Numbered from the stretch's first letter, positions 12,774-21,844 are shown. The stretch: DNA of 64,000 bases from Thermoplasmata archaeon (GCA_015063125.1 SUTB01000002.1:90720-154719), one strand, 5' to 3'. The notes: generated from the letters alone by a model not told the origin. Numbers and translations: made by a program.

Positions 12774-13790
12774 TCAGTAGTGATCGTACAGTATGTTTCC
12801 GGGTTCTAACAGTACCCCGTCGCCCTTCTGGACGCTTCCGACTACCTCGGCGTTCTGATACTTCTTCGCGATCTGCTCAGCATCCTCGGCAGGGGCGATT
12901 ATGGTGAATCCCATGCTCATGTTGAGGGTCTGGTAGATCTCCTTGTCCTCGACCTCTCCCAGCTCCTGGAGCTTGGTGAAGATGGGCGCAGGCTTGACGG
13001 GATCGCTGATGACGTACTGGAGTCCCTTCCTCATACGGAGGATGTTCCTCAGTCCGCCGCCGGTGATGTCGACCAGTCCGTGGACGTTGAAGTTGGAGGT
13101 GATCTCGAGGACCTGCTTGACATAGATCTCTGTGGGTGTGAGGAGCTCTTCTCCGATGGTCTTGGACAGACCGGATACCTTGTCGTTCCAACCGATGTTG
13201 TTGGCCTCTACGATCTTCCTTGCCAGTGTGAGTCCGTTCGAGTGGATTCCGGAGGATCTCAGGGATACGATGAGATCACCCTCCTCGCAGGTGGATCCGG
13301 TGATAATCTTGTCCTTCTCCACGTATCCGAGGCAGGTTCCCGAGAGGTCGACGCCGTTCACGATCTCGGGGAGGACGGCTATCTCCCCTCCGACGATCTC
13401 CATGTTGGACAGCTCCGCACCCTTCTGGAGTCCGATACCGATCTCCTTGGTGATGTCCTCGTTGGGCTTGTCGATGGCGATGTAGTCAACGAAAGAAGTG
13501 GGCTCCGCGTTCACGCAGATGGTGTCGTTGACGTTCATGGCGATGCAGTCTATACCTACGGTGTCCCATTTGTTCAGGGCCTCGGCGATCATGAGCTTCG
13601 TACCGACACCGTCTGTGGCGAGTGTGATGTACTTGTCTCCGAAATCGATCAGGCTTGCGAAGAGTCCGGGCATGCGGACGTTCTGACCGATGCCATCCCT
13701 CTTGTACTCCAGCTTGTCGACCAATGCCTTGATCGCGTTCGATTTCTGATCGATGCTCACGCCCGATTTCTCGTAGGTCCAACCGCTCAT
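12774..13790 (-). CDS. purM: Phosphoribosylformylglycinamidine cyclo-ligase PurM
   Basis: A 338-residue PurM/AIR synthetase, the fifth step of purine synthesis. Typical segments are YEKSGVSID at the N-terminus, LATDGVGTKLMIAEA, GIDCIAMNVND, VGGEIAVLPEIV and SSGIHSNGLTLAR. It uses the FGAM made by the PurS-PurL-PurQ complex whose genes lie at 59-62.4 kb, so the pathway is split across the window. The gene is tail-to-tail with the polyprenyl synthase gene (stop codons adjacent). Its promoter probably holds the TATA-like run near 13829. Confidence 0.95.
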   Translation of the reverse strand: MSGWTYEKSGVSIDQKSNAIKALVDKLEYKRDGIGQNVRMPGLFASLIDFGDKYITLATDGVGTKLMIAEALNKWDTVGIDCIAMNVNDTICVNAEPTSFVDYIAIDKPNEDITKEIGIGLQKGAELSNMEIVGGEIAVLPEIVNGVDLSGTCLGYVEKDKIITGSTCEEGDLIVSLRSSGIHSNGLTLARKIVEANNIGWNDKVSGLSKTIGEELLTPTEIYVKQVLEITSNFNVHGLVDITGGGLRNILRMRKGLQYVISDPVKPAPIFTKLQELGEVEDKEIYQTLNMSMGFTIIAPAEDAEQIAKKYQNAEVVGSVQKGDGVLLEPGNILYDHY

Positions 13791-13857
13791 CGTGATCCTC
13801 TGGAGAAGGGTATGGATAGAGGGTTTTTATGGGTTGGGATTGTGCTCTGGAAAAGCT

Positions 13858-14259
13858 TCACATGAGATCCGTCAGCTTGACGGTGTCTAGATAGTCGGAC
13901 ATGATATCGTCCAGCTTCTTCCACATGGGAAGGGTCTTGCAGGTGTCCGCCTTGGGGCAGACGAATCCTCCAGTGAGGCATGCCACAGGGGCCATCTGGT
14001 CCTCGGATACCCTGAGGATCTCGCCGACCGTATACTGGTCGGCAGGCTTGGACAGCTTGTAACCGCCGCCCTTGCCTGCCACACCGGTCACCAGACCGGA
14101 TTCCTTTAGGTTCGGCATTATGGATTCCAGGTACTTGAGGGACAGTTCCTGTCTCTCGGCGATATCCTTCAAAGGGACGGTGGCGCCCTCGCCCTGCTCG
14201 GCCATGTCAAGCATCACGCGCAACGCGTACCTTCCTTTTGTGGATACCAGATAACTCAT
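13858..14259 (-). CDS. Rrf2-family regulator with IscR-like Cys triad
   Basis: A 133-residue Rrf2 protein: N-terminal winged helix (STKGRYALRVMLDMA, LKDIAERQELSLKYLE, GKGGGYKLSKP wing) and a linker with C94, C101 and C107. That spacing resembles the three cluster-ligating Cys of IscR, so it may sense Fe-S status or thiols. It is the last gene of the metY-cysK operon, one base after the cysK stop, and the palindrome between metY and metA is a plausible site for it. CymR, which controls cysteine metabolism, is the alternative functional model. Confidence 0.85.
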   Translation of the reverse strand: MSYLVSTKGRYALRVMLDMAEQGEGATVPLKDIAERQELSLKYLESIMPNLKESGLVTGVAGKGGGYKLSKPADQYTVGEILRVSEDQMAPVACLTGGFVCPKADTCKTLPMWKKLDDIMSDYLDTVKLTDLM

Positions 14260-14260
14260 T

Positions 14261-15187
14261 TCATGCCTCGAACAGTGCTGTGGACAGATACCTCTCGCCC
14301 GTGTCGGCGAATATCGCGACGATGTTCTTGCCCTCGTTGGCGGGATCCTTCGCCAGCTGGATGGCCGCAGCCAATGCCGCTCCGGCGGAGATCCCTACGA
14401 GGATGCCCTCGGTCTTTCCAATGAGTCTACCGTTTATGAATGCATCGTTATCCTCTACGGCGATGACCTGGTCGTAGATCCCGGTATCGAGGGTGTCGGG
14501 GACGAATCCCGCACCGATTCCCTGTATCTTGTGAGGCCCGGTCTTGCCCTCGGAGAGGAGAGGTGATCCCTTGGGCTCCACAGCCACGACCTTCACGTTC
14601 GGGTTCTTGGATTTCAGATACTTCCCTGTTCCCGAGATTGTACCTCCGGTACCGACTCCGGCCACCAGGATGTCGACCTTCCCGTCCAGATCCTTGTAGA
14701 TCTCCGGGCCGGTCGTCTTGAAGTGGATCTCGGGGTTGGCAGGATTCACGAACTGTCCGGGTATCACAGAGTTGGGGATCTCCTTCACCAGCTCCTCAGC
14801 TTTCGCAACTGCTCCCTTCATTCCCTTGGCCCCCTCTGTAAGGACCAGTTCTGCCCCGTAAGCCTGGATGAGCTTGCGGCGCTCGATGGACATGGTCTCG
14901 GGCATGACCAGTTTGATCTTGTAGCCGCGGGCGGTCGCTATCGATGCCAGGGCGATACCGGTGTTCCCGGAGGTCGGTTCGATGAGGACAGTGTCCTTGT
15001 TTATCTTTCCCTGCTTCTCCAGTTCGTCGATCATCGCCTTCGCGATCCTGTCCTTGACGGAACCGGCCGGGTTGAAGAACTCTATCTTACCGTAGATGTT
15101 GGCCTTCAGCCCCAGCTCCTGTTTTATCCTCTTGAGCTCCACCAGGGGAGTTCCTCCGATCGTTTGATCTATCGATGTGTACAGCAT
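14261..15187 (-). CDS. cysK: Cysteine synthase (O-acetylserine sulfhydrylase)
   Basis: A 308-residue fold-type II PLP enzyme. The PLP lysine is in PAGSVKDRIA, the substrate loop is EPTSGNTGIALA, and the phosphate-binding glycine loop is VGTGGTISGTGKYL. Start is Met at 15187 (MLYTSIDQTIGGTPLVELK); the frame upstream overlaps metY and is not used. It lies 5 bases after metY and 1 base before rrf2, so the three are one transcript that assimilates sulfide into homocysteine and cysteine. Confidence 0.93.
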   Translation of the reverse strand: MLYTSIDQTIGGTPLVELKRIKQELGLKANIYGKIEFFNPAGSVKDRIAKAMIDELEKQGKINKDTVLIEPTSGNTGIALASIATARGYKIKLVMPETMSIERRKLIQAYGAELVLTEGAKGMKGAVAKAEELVKEIPNSVIPGQFVNPANPEIHFKTTGPEIYKDLDGKVDILVAGVGTGGTISGTGKYLKSKNPNVKVVAVEPKGSPLLSEGKTGPHKIQGIGAGFVPDTLDTGIYDQVIAVEDNDAFINGRLIGKTEGILVGISAGAALAAAIQLAKDPANEGKNIVAIFADTGERYLSTALFEA

Positions 15188-15192
15188 GTATC

Positions 15193-16488
15193 TCACTCTT
15201 TGACTGCTTCGAATCCTTGTTTGAGGTCGTTTATGATATCGTCTATGTGCTCCGTTCCGATCGACAGGCGTATGGTCGTCGGTTTGATCCCGCATGCCAG
15301 CAGATCCTTCTCGTCCAGCTGCGAATGCGTCGTGGATGCGGGGTGTATCACCAGGGATTTCACGTCCGCCACGTTGGCCAGGAGGGAGAACAGCTTCAGC
15401 GATTCTGTGAATTTCTTCGCCGTGTCCGCATCCCCTTTGATCTCGAAGGTGAATATCGATCCAGCTCCTTTGGGGAAGTACCTGTCGTAGAGCTCCTTCT
15501 TCTTTCCAGTCTCCAAAGAGGGATGGTTGACCTTGGCCACCTGAGGATGGTTCTTGAGGAACTCCACCACCTTCAGCGCGTTCTAGTTGTGACGGTCCGT
15601 ACGGAGGGACAGCGTCTCCAATCCCAACAGCAGGAGGAAAGAGTTGAACGGTGAGATGGCGGCTCCCTGGTCCCTCATGAGGGTGGTGCGTATCTTCACG
15701 ACGAATGCCGCCTTGCCGACGGCTTCCGTGAACACCACTCCGTGGTAGGACGGATTCGGTTTGGAGAGAGTCGGGAACTTGTCGTTCTGTGCCCAGTCGA
15801 AGTTGCCGCTGTCGACTATCACACCTCCCATCGCCACACCGTGACCGCCGATGAATTTGGTCGCGGAGTGCACCACGATGTCCGCTCCGTGCTCTATCGG
15901 CCTGAAGACCGAAGGAGGGCTGAACGTGCTGTCGACGATCAGAGGAATCCCGTTCTCATGCGCTATCTTGGAGATCGCATCGATATCGGCGACATCGGAG
16001 TTGGGGTTCCCCAGCACCTCGGTGTACAGCAGCTTGGTGTTCTTCTTGATCGCTTTCCTGAAGTTCTCGGGATCGGAAGGGTCGACGAAAGTGGTCTCGA
16101 TGCCCTGTTCCCTGAGCGTGTTGGCCAATAGATTGAATGTACCCCCATAGAGGTTGGTAGATGCGACGACATGGTCGCCTGCCAAGGCTATGTTCTGTAT
16201 GGCATACGTTATGGCCGAAGAGCCTGACGATGTCGCCAGAGCCGCCACTCCTCCTTCCAAAGCTGCAATTCTCTCCTCCAGTACGGAAGAGGTGGGGTTC
16301 ATGAGCCTTGTGTAGATGTTACCGGGTTCGGTGAGTGCGAAGCGTCCTGCCGCAGTCGCCGAGTCCTTGAATACGTAGGATGTGGTCATATAGATGGGTA
16401 CAGCGCGGGAGTCGGTCGCAGGATCGGCCTCCTCCTGACCAGCATGTACCTGCAGTGTCTCGAGTTTGTATCCATTCGGTGTTGTCAT
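15193..16488 (-). CDS. metY: O-acetylhomoserine sulfhydrylase with in-frame UAG (possible pyrrolysine at residue 302)
   Basis: The frame runs from 16488 (SD-like GGTGAACC before the ATG) to 15193 with a single in-frame TAG at 15585-15583. Read through, it gives 431 residues, the normal MetY length, with normal sequence on both sides (SLRTDRHN, then [13 protein letters not shown]). Relatives have Glu or similar between these, as in RH-x-E-NAL, so one base change explains the codon. The PLP lysine is in [10 protein letters not shown]. No other gene annotated here ends in UAG. Suppression by pyrrolysine is the preferred reading; a nonsense mutation or sequencing error is the alternative. The product makes homocysteine from O-acetylhomoserine and sulfide. 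Confidence 0.8.
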
Positions 16489-16527
16489 TGGTTCACCAAA
16501 GGCTATAACAAGAATGTTGGATAAAAA

Positions 16528-16548
16528 CCTACCTATTAAATTGGTAGG
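16528..16548. promoter_or_regulatory. Palindromic operator between metY and metA
   Basis: CCTACC (16528-16533) and GGTAGG (16543-16548) form a perfect 6-bp inverted repeat around a 9-base AT spacer that is itself largely palindromic. It lies between the divergent metY and metA genes, about 40 bases from each. The dyad shape suits a homodimeric winged-helix regulator such as the Rrf2 protein encoded in the same operon. Confidence 0.5.
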
Positions 16549-16593
16549 AATTACTAAATACGCAGTTTGGGTTGAGGTGGATAGGTGGAGCAG

Positions 16594-17520
16594 ATGCCGA
16601 TCAACATACCCGACGGACTCCCGGCCTTCAAGGCCCTGGAGGATGAGAACATATTCGTGATGAAGGAGACGAGGGCTCTAAGTCAGGATATCAGGCCTCT
16701 TAAGATAGGAATATTGAATCTTATGCCTACGAAGGTGGAAACCGAGATTCAGCTCATGAGGCTACTCAGCAACACCCCTCTCCAGATAGACATCACCTTG
16801 CTGATCCCGGCGACACATGATTCCAAGAACACCTCCCACGAATACCTGGAGAGGTTCTACAGGACATTCGATGACATCAAGGAAGGCAATCTGGACGGTC
16901 TGATCATCACCGGGGCCCCGCTGGAGGACATCGAGTTCGAGGAGGTGGATTACTGGGATGAGCTCTGTGCTATCATGGATTGGTCCAAGACGCACGTGAC
17001 CACCACCATCTACATCTGCTGGGCGTCACTTGCCGGGCTCTACCACAACTACGGCATCGGGAAGCAATCCCTTCCTGCCAAGAAGGCGGGTATCTTCGGA
17101 TATAGGAACACGATGCCCAGCGAGCCTCTCATGAGAGGGATCGACGACATCTTCAGAGTGCCTCAGTCTAGATACGCCACTGTCCTAGCGGACGATATCC
17201 TCGCCTGCCCGAAGCTCCACATCGCAGCCATCGACGACAACAGGGATGTGGCTGTCGTGATCTCCGACAACGCGGAGATCTACATCACGGGGCACATGGA
17301 ATATGACCTCAACACTCTGGCCAACGAATATCAGAGGGATGTCGCAAAAGGAATAACCCCGGCCTTCCCGGTGAACTACTATCCGGGTGACGATCCCCAG
17401 TTCGACCCTATACTGAGCTGGAGGAGCTATTCCACATTGATTTTCACCAATTGGCTGAACTATTATGTCTATCAGCTCACGCCTTACGACATCGGCAAAG
17501 CCGGAAAGATCAGAGGATGA
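16594..17520 (+). CDS. metA: Homoserine O-acetyltransferase (MetA family)
   Basis: A 308-residue MetA/MetXS-family acyltransferase. Starting at MPINIPDG (16594) the numbering matches the family: nucleophile Cys142 in [13 protein letters not shown] and the specificity residue 111 in TGAPLE is Glu. Glu111 is known to favour acetyl-CoA, while Gly favours succinyl-CoA. The His-x-Glu of the active site is in GHMEYD. An upstream in-frame GTG at 16585 is possible but less likely. Acetyl specificity fits the divergent metY, which needs O-acetylhomoserine. The stop overlaps the iscS start (ATGA). Confidence 0.9.
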   Translation: MPINIPDGLPAFKALEDENIFVMKETRALSQDIRPLKIGILNLMPTKVETEIQLMRLLSNTPLQIDITLLIPATHDSKNTSHEYLERFYRTFDDIKEGNLDGLIITGAPLEDIEFEEVDYWDELCAIMDWSKTHVTTTIYICWASLAGLYHNYGIGKQSLPAKKAGIFGYRNTMPSEPLMRGIDDIFRVPQSRYATVLADDILACPKLHIAAIDDNRDVAVVISDNAEIYITGHMEYDLNTLANEYQRDVAKGITPAFPVNYYPGDDPQFDPILSWRSYSTLIFTNWLNYYVYQLTPYDIGKAGKIRG

Positions 17521-18707
17521 CGATTATGCAGAACGTATATCTTGATAATGCAGCGACCGCACGCATGAAGAAAGAGGCAATGGATGCCATGCTCCCGTAT
17601 TTCATGGACGAATACGCGAATCCGTCCAGCATCCACGCGATGTCAAGGAACCCCAGGGCGGCGGTGAAGAAGGCCAGGGAGCAGATAGCGTCATGCATCA
17701 ATGCGGACCCGTCGGAGATATTCTTCACTTCAGGCGGTACCGAATCGGACAACTGGGCTCTGATCTCCGGAATGGAGATGCTGGAGAAGAAGGGAAAGCA
17801 TCTGATAATCTCCACCATAGAGCACCATGCGATCCTGGAGACCTCCTACTATCTGGAGAAGAGGGGATTCGAGGTGACGAGAGTCGGGGTTGATTCCGAT
17901 GGAATCATCAGAATGGATGAGTTGGAGAAGGCCATCAGACCGGATACAGTTCTGATCTCGGTGATGACAGCGAACAATGAGATCGGTTCCATACAGCCTA
18001 TCGCGAAGATAGGGAAACTCGCGCATGAGAAGGGCATCCTGTTCCATACGGATGCGGTGCAGGCATTCGGACACATCCCGCTCGATGTCAAGTCAATGGA
18101 CATAGATATGATGAGTGCCAGCGGTCACAAGTTCGGTGCACCCAAAGGTGTTGGCTTCCTTTACGTGAAGAAGGGGATCAGACTGCCTCCGTTCATGCAT
18201 GGAGGGGAGCAGGAAGAAGGCCGCAGGGCAGGTACGACGAACGTTCCCGGCATAGTCGGGATGGGAGTCGCAGCCGAGATCTCATGTAGGGAAATGGCCG
18301 ACAACGCGACAAAGCTCACGGAACTCCGCGATCATCTCATCGACCGTGTCCTTACCGAGATTCCGTATTCTAGGCTCAACGGTTCAAGGGACAAGAGGCT
18401 TCCAAGCAACGCGGACTTCAGCATCGAGTTCATCGAGGGGGAGTCCATGCTGATGAGCCTGGGCATGAAGGGTGTTTTCATCTCAACAGGATCCGCATGC
18501 GCATCGGGATCGCTCGACCCTTCCCATGTGCTGTTGGGGATCGGACTTCCGCACGAGATAGCCCATGGTTCCATCAGGGTATCGATACCGGAGGGCACCA
18601 CAATGGAGCAGATAGACTATGCGGCCGACTGTTTGAAGCAGACTGTCGAGAGCATGAGGGCCATCTCTCCGCTATATGACGATTTTATCAGAAAACAGAG
18701 GGAGTGA
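17517..18707 (+). CDS. iscS: Cysteine desulfurase (IscS/NifS type)
   Basis: A 396-residue class V aminotransferase-fold PLP enzyme that removes sulfur from cysteine. VYLDNAATARM opens the protein, the PLP lysine is in SGHKFGAPKGVGF, and the persulfide-forming Cys is in STGSACASGSLDPSHVL. The start overlaps the metA stop by four bases, and iscU follows directly, so sulfur assimilation and Fe-S assembly are coupled. This IscS/IscU pair resembles anaerobic bacterial versions rather than the SUF-only systems of many archaea. Confidence 0.93.
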   Translation: MTIMQNVYLDNAATARMKKEAMDAMLPYFMDEYANPSSIHAMSRNPRAAVKKAREQIASCINADPSEIFFTSGGTESDNWALISGMEMLEKKGKHLIISTIEHHAILETSYYLEKRGFEVTRVGVDSDGIIRMDELEKAIRPDTVLISVMTANNEIGSIQPIAKIGKLAHEKGILFHTDAVQAFGHIPLDVKSMDIDMMSASGHKFGAPKGVGFLYVKKGIRLPPFMHGGEQEEGRRAGTTNVPGIVGMGVAAEISCREMADNATKLTELRDHLIDRVLTEIPYSRLNGSRDKRLPSNADFSIEFIEGESMLMSLGMKGVFISTGSACASGSLDPSHVLLGIGLPHEIAHGSIRVSIPEGTTMEQIDYAADCLKQTVESMRAISPLYDDFIRKQRE

Positions 18708-18709
18708 AC

Positions 18710-19150
18710 ATGTACGACGGAGAATACAGCGACAAGGTGATCGACCACTTCACCAACCCCAGGAATGTCGGGGAGATCGAGAATCCCTCGGGAGTGGGAA
18801 CTGTCGGAAACGCGAAGTGCGGGGACATAATGAGGATCTTCCTAGACATCGATGAGAACGGAATCATCAGGGATTGCAAGTTCAAGACCTTCGGGTGCGG
18901 AGCAGCCGTCGCCAGCAGCAGCATGGCCACAGAGATGGTCAAAGGCAAATCCGTGCAGGAGGCCATGGAGATCACCAACAAGGCGGTAATGCAGGCTCTG
19001 GACGGACTCCCTGTTGTCAAGATACACTGCTCCCTTCTGGCGGAGGAAGCAATCCATGCGGCGCTTTGGGATTACTGTCAAAAGACAGGCACCGTAATCG
19101 AGGGATTGAAACCTCCAAAGGCGGACATCAACGACGAGTGCACCATATGA
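18710..19150 (+). CDS. iscU: Fe-S cluster scaffold IscU/NifU N-domain
   Basis: A 146-residue scaffold. DKVIDHFTNPRNVGEI is the family opening; the three cluster ligands are in NAKCGD, FGCGAAVASSS and HCSLLAEE. The conserved Asp next to the first Cys is present. I start at MYDGEYSDKV (18710); an in-frame GTG at 18704 overlapping the iscS stop is also possible. It should receive sulfur from the adjacent IscS and pass clusters to apoproteins. Confidence 0.92.
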   Translation: MYDGEYSDKVIDHFTNPRNVGEIENPSGVGTVGNAKCGDIMRIFLDIDENGIIRDCKFKTFGCGAAVASSSMATEMVKGKSVQEAMEITNKAVMQALDGLPVVKIHCSLLAEEAIHAALWDYCQKTGTVIEGLKPPKADINDECTI

Positions 19151-19641
19151 ACGGAGACGAACTGTTCTCCAGGGTGATCACCACCATCCAGGAGATGTAT
19201 CTGAAGATCGGGGATTCCTACGGGAGCGTGTCGCTCTACTATCCTTTCGAGAGCGATGATCCCATCGAGGATGAGTTCCGTCATGCCGCAGCCGATTTCC
19301 CGGAGATGTTACTGGAGAGGCTGCCACAGCGTCTGAGGGTGACAGTCAGCGAGAAGGATTGTGTCCACATATCGAAGATGCCCGTCAAGGAAACCATCAG
19401 GGACATGGTGACGATCACCAAAGGCGGGACAGGCATCGATGCCGTGAAGGAATACATCGGCAGCAGGTATCCGGATTCCAAGATGGTGAAGTCGGGCTAC
19501 ATCGATTTCGACTGGATACTGACTTTCCCTGAAGGGCTGGATGACGATGTGTACTGTCTTTCAGAAGAATTGGGACGGGTGACCTATCACAGGTTCTCCA
19601 AGGAAGAGTATCTGGCCTTGGGATTCGAGATCCCGGAGTGA
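19147..19641 (+). CDS. Uncharacterised protein of the isc operon (DUF3877-like)
   Basis: A 164-residue soluble acidic protein whose ATG overlaps the iscU stop (ATGA), so it belongs to the metA-iscS-iscU transcript. It has alternating strand/helix character, with DWILTFPEGLDDDVYCLSEELG near the C-terminus and a single Cys there. From memory it resembles DUF3877 proteins in size and style, but I cannot confirm this. Position suggests a role in sulfur transfer or Fe-S assembly; that is inference only. Confidence 0.55.
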   Translation: MNGDELFSRVITTIQEMYLKIGDSYGSVSLYYPFESDDPIEDEFRHAAADFPEMLLERLPQRLRVTVSEKDCVHISKMPVKETIRDMVTITKGGTGIDAVKEYIGSRYPDSKMVKSGYIDFDWILTFPEGLDDDVYCLSEELGRVTYHRFSKEEYLALGFEIPE

Positions 19642-20820
19642 TCACAGTACGTTCAGCAGGACCGTCAGCACGCTGACGTTGATGAGGTCCATGAAGACCC
19701 CTCCTATGAGCGGCACTATGAAATAGGCGACCGGGGCGGGACCGTTCTCCGATATCATCGCCTCCACGTTGGCGACGGCGTTCGGCGTCGCACCCATACC
19801 GAACCCCATTGTTCCCGATACCAGTGCGGCCGAATCGAAGTTGGCACCGGTGAATCTGAACACCAGATGGTAGGCGAAGATGCTCAGCGCCACCGTCTGT
19901 ATGAGGAGGGTGATCACCATCACGGCCGCCAGATCCGCCAGCTGCCACAGCTTGATGGACATGAGGGCCATGGAGAGGAACAGACTGAGGCAGACCCATC
20001 CTATGGTCTCGATCTCCTTGTTGGGCAGGGTGAAACCGAGGACATCGGCTACATTCCTGACGATTATCGCCACGATCAATGCCCCCAGATAGGTCGGCAA
20101 TGCAATTCCGACCATGCTCAAGGCATCGTTGATGAGGGTTCCCAGACCCATACAGATCACCAGCAGAAGGAAAGCGACCAGGAATTCATGCGGTGATATG
20201 ATCCTCTCCTTCATCTCCTCCTTTTCATCGATCTCTCCTTCGGAAACGAGATTGTGTTTCTTCACAAGGCGCCTTCCAAGGGGTCCGCCCAGCATACCTG
20301 CTATGGCTAGTCCGAACGTTGCGGCCGCTATGGCAACGACATCGCCTCCCACGAGTCCGTAGTCCTCCACAAGGACCTGGCCGTAGGCTGCTGCCGTTCC
20401 GTGACCGCCTGTTAACGATATCGAGCCCAGGGCCAATCCGTACTTGGGGTCCAGGCCGAACGTGCTCACGCTCACGATGCCTATGACATCCTGCATGACG
20501 ACCATCATGAGGGCCAGGATGACCATGACCACGAGGATCCTGCCGCCGGACTTCAGCATCTTGAAGGATGCCATGAAACCCACCGAGCAGAAGAACACCC
20601 TCATGCAGATGTCCTTGATCGTCTCGTCGAAGGTGATCTCGGCCACGTTCCCGGAATGCAAAATCAGCATCGCCAGCGAGAAGATGAGTCCGCCTACCAC
20701 CGCTGCGGGTATGCAGAACTTCCTGAGCGTAGGGATCTTGTTGATGAGGTATCCTCCGAAGACTAGAACTATCGCACCGATGGCGGCGCTTTGATACATA
20801 TCGAACTGCAGTTCTATCAC
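19642..20820 (-). CDS. gltS: Sodium/glutamate symporter GltS
   Basis: A 392-residue membrane protein with about ten to twelve hydrophobic segments. GltS signatures are visible in both inverted halves: SLTGGHGTAAAYG in the first and GTMGFGMGATPNAVANVEA in the second, forming the substrate/Na sites. Start is a GTG at 20820 with GGAAGTGCC upstream; the longer frame would run back toward the neighbouring flavoprotein gene. It imports glutamate with Na+. It abuts the convergent isc gene with no spacer. Confidence 0.88.
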   Translation of the reverse strand: MIELQFDMYQSAAIGAIVLVFGGYLINKIPTLRKFCIPAAVVGGLIFSLAMLILHSGNVAEITFDETIKDICMRVFFCSVGFMASFKMLKSGGRILVVMVILALMMVVMQDVIGIVSVSTFGLDPKYGLALGSISLTGGHGTAAAYGQVLVEDYGLVGGDVVAIAAATFGLAIAGMLGGPLGRRLVKKHNLVSEGEIDEKEEMKERIISPHEFLVAFLLLVICMGLGTLINDALSMVGIALPTYLGALIVAIIVRNVADVLGFTLPNKEIETIGWVCLSLFLSMALMSIKLWQLADLAAVMVITLLIQTVALSIFAYHLVFRFTGANFDSAALVSGTMGFGMGATPNAVANVEAMISENGPAPVAYFIVPLIGGVFMDLINVSVLTVLLNVL

Positions 20821-20852
20821 GGAGGCACTTCCTTTGGATACACCACAAATCG

Positions 20853-21359
20853 TCAGTTGATCGATGCACCGAGGTCGTGGGCCTGTTGGGTCCCTCCGGA
20901 TCCCAGTACCTCTCCGAGGCTGTTCCATCCCACGCTGTCCACGAAGTTCCTGTACCAATCCACCGACAGGTCATACTGCGGATCGTCCGATGTCATCAGC
21001 AGGGCGCAGTCCCTCTGGCAGGCCTCGAAGCCGTATTTGGAGAACATCGCGAACAATCTGTCGACGGTGGTCTTGAGGGGTCCGGCCACTCCCAGGAAGT
21101 ACACAGGCGAGGACAGGACCACGACATCGCACTCCTTGAATGCGTCGTAGATCTGAGTCATCTCATCCTTCTGAGCGCATGGATCCGCATTGCGGGTGCA
21201 TCCCATGCATGCGAGGCATCCGCGGATGTTCATGGTCTGGAGATAGAACTCCTTCACCGTGTTCCCGGACTCCTTAGCCCCTTTGGCGAAAGATTCCACA
21301 AGGGCGGCCGTGTTGCCGTTCTTCCTTGCCGCCGCATTCAGTATGATGATGTTGGACAT
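20853..21359 (-). CDS. NADPH-dependent FMN reductase / iron-sulfur flavoprotein-like
   Basis: A 168-residue flavodoxin-fold protein. The FMN phosphate loop is AARKNGNTAALV, and VVLSSPVYFLGVAGPLKTTVDRL is the flavin ring loop typical of the NADPH_FMN_red family. A Cys-rich stretch CLACMGCTRNADPC recalls the compact cysteine motif of methanogen iron-sulfur flavoproteins, which carry a 4Fe-4S cluster and an FMN. Start at MSNIIILN (21359). A role in oxygen or disulfide detoxification is typical of the family; the partner is unknown. Confidence 0.8.
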   Translation of the reverse strand: MSNIIILNAAARKNGNTAALVESFAKGAKESGNTVKEFYLQTMNIRGCLACMGCTRNADPCAQKDEMTQIYDAFKECDVVVLSSPVYFLGVAGPLKTTVDRLFAMFSKYGFEACQRDCALLMTSDDPQYDLSVDWYRNFVDSVGWNSLGEVLGSGGTQQAHDLGASIN

Positions 21360-21844
21360 GATGGAGGGTGATGGAGATGTTCGCATATAATCTATTCAGG
21401 GGAATTATTCATACTCGAATTGTAATGGGATATCTACAATTATCCAATACTTAGGTATAACCTCACTTATGCTGAGTTCTGATAACGAGGTCTGACGCAA
21501 TATTGTCTGGCTGATCTATTTCAGTCGCTGGCTATTCATATAATCATAGTTATCAACTCGATGCATAAGTGAGGTTGATAAAACAGGGAGTGGGGACCAC
21601 TTCTGTTCCATTATCGTCTGTAATGTCTATCATCCGTCTTTTGTTTTAATCGTTAATCGATTATAATCGATTATAATCAATAAATTGTCATAATCGACAG
21701 GTTCAGGACTGTTCAAAAATTCTAAATTTTCAGAATTTTTTACTATTACAGACGATTGTAATTATCATATTGCAAATGTTATTTTTTGAAAATCTTGTAG
21801 TCATATACAAAATTTTCAAATAATCATATCCCTTACTCCTCAAC
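21360..21844. other. AT-rich non-coding block with nested inverted repeats
   Basis: No gene is visible in these 485 bases. They hold several perfect repeats: a 14-bp inverted repeat (21459-21472 with 21563-21576, starting AACCTCACTT), a 12-bp inverted repeat (21613-21624 with 21745-21756, ATCGTCTGTAAT), a 9-bp hairpin (21715-21723 with 21732-21740), another 9-bp pair (21785-21793 with 21812-21820), and five TAATCG or TAATCA units between 21648 and 21696. This could be a regulatory or iteron region for the ATPase gene, a structured RNA, or the end of a decayed mobile element. Confidence 0.5.
21584..21604 (+). repeat. 21-nt direct repeat, copy 1
   Basis: Identical to 23197-23217. The core GTGGGGACCAC is itself a dyad (GTGG-GGA-CCAC). 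The two copies bracket the DUF4143 ATPase gene. Confidence 0.85.

Noticed and set aside
15583-16488. Reading metY as a simple truncated pseudogene
   Set aside because: Sequence after the TAG keeps full family similarity and frame, cysK is coupled downstream, and no gene in the window uses UAG as stop. A recent mutation is still possible, so it is kept as an alternative.
21640-21700. CRISPR array
   Set aside because: The TAATCG units are 6 bases long and nearly contiguous, with no spacers and no cas genes in the window.
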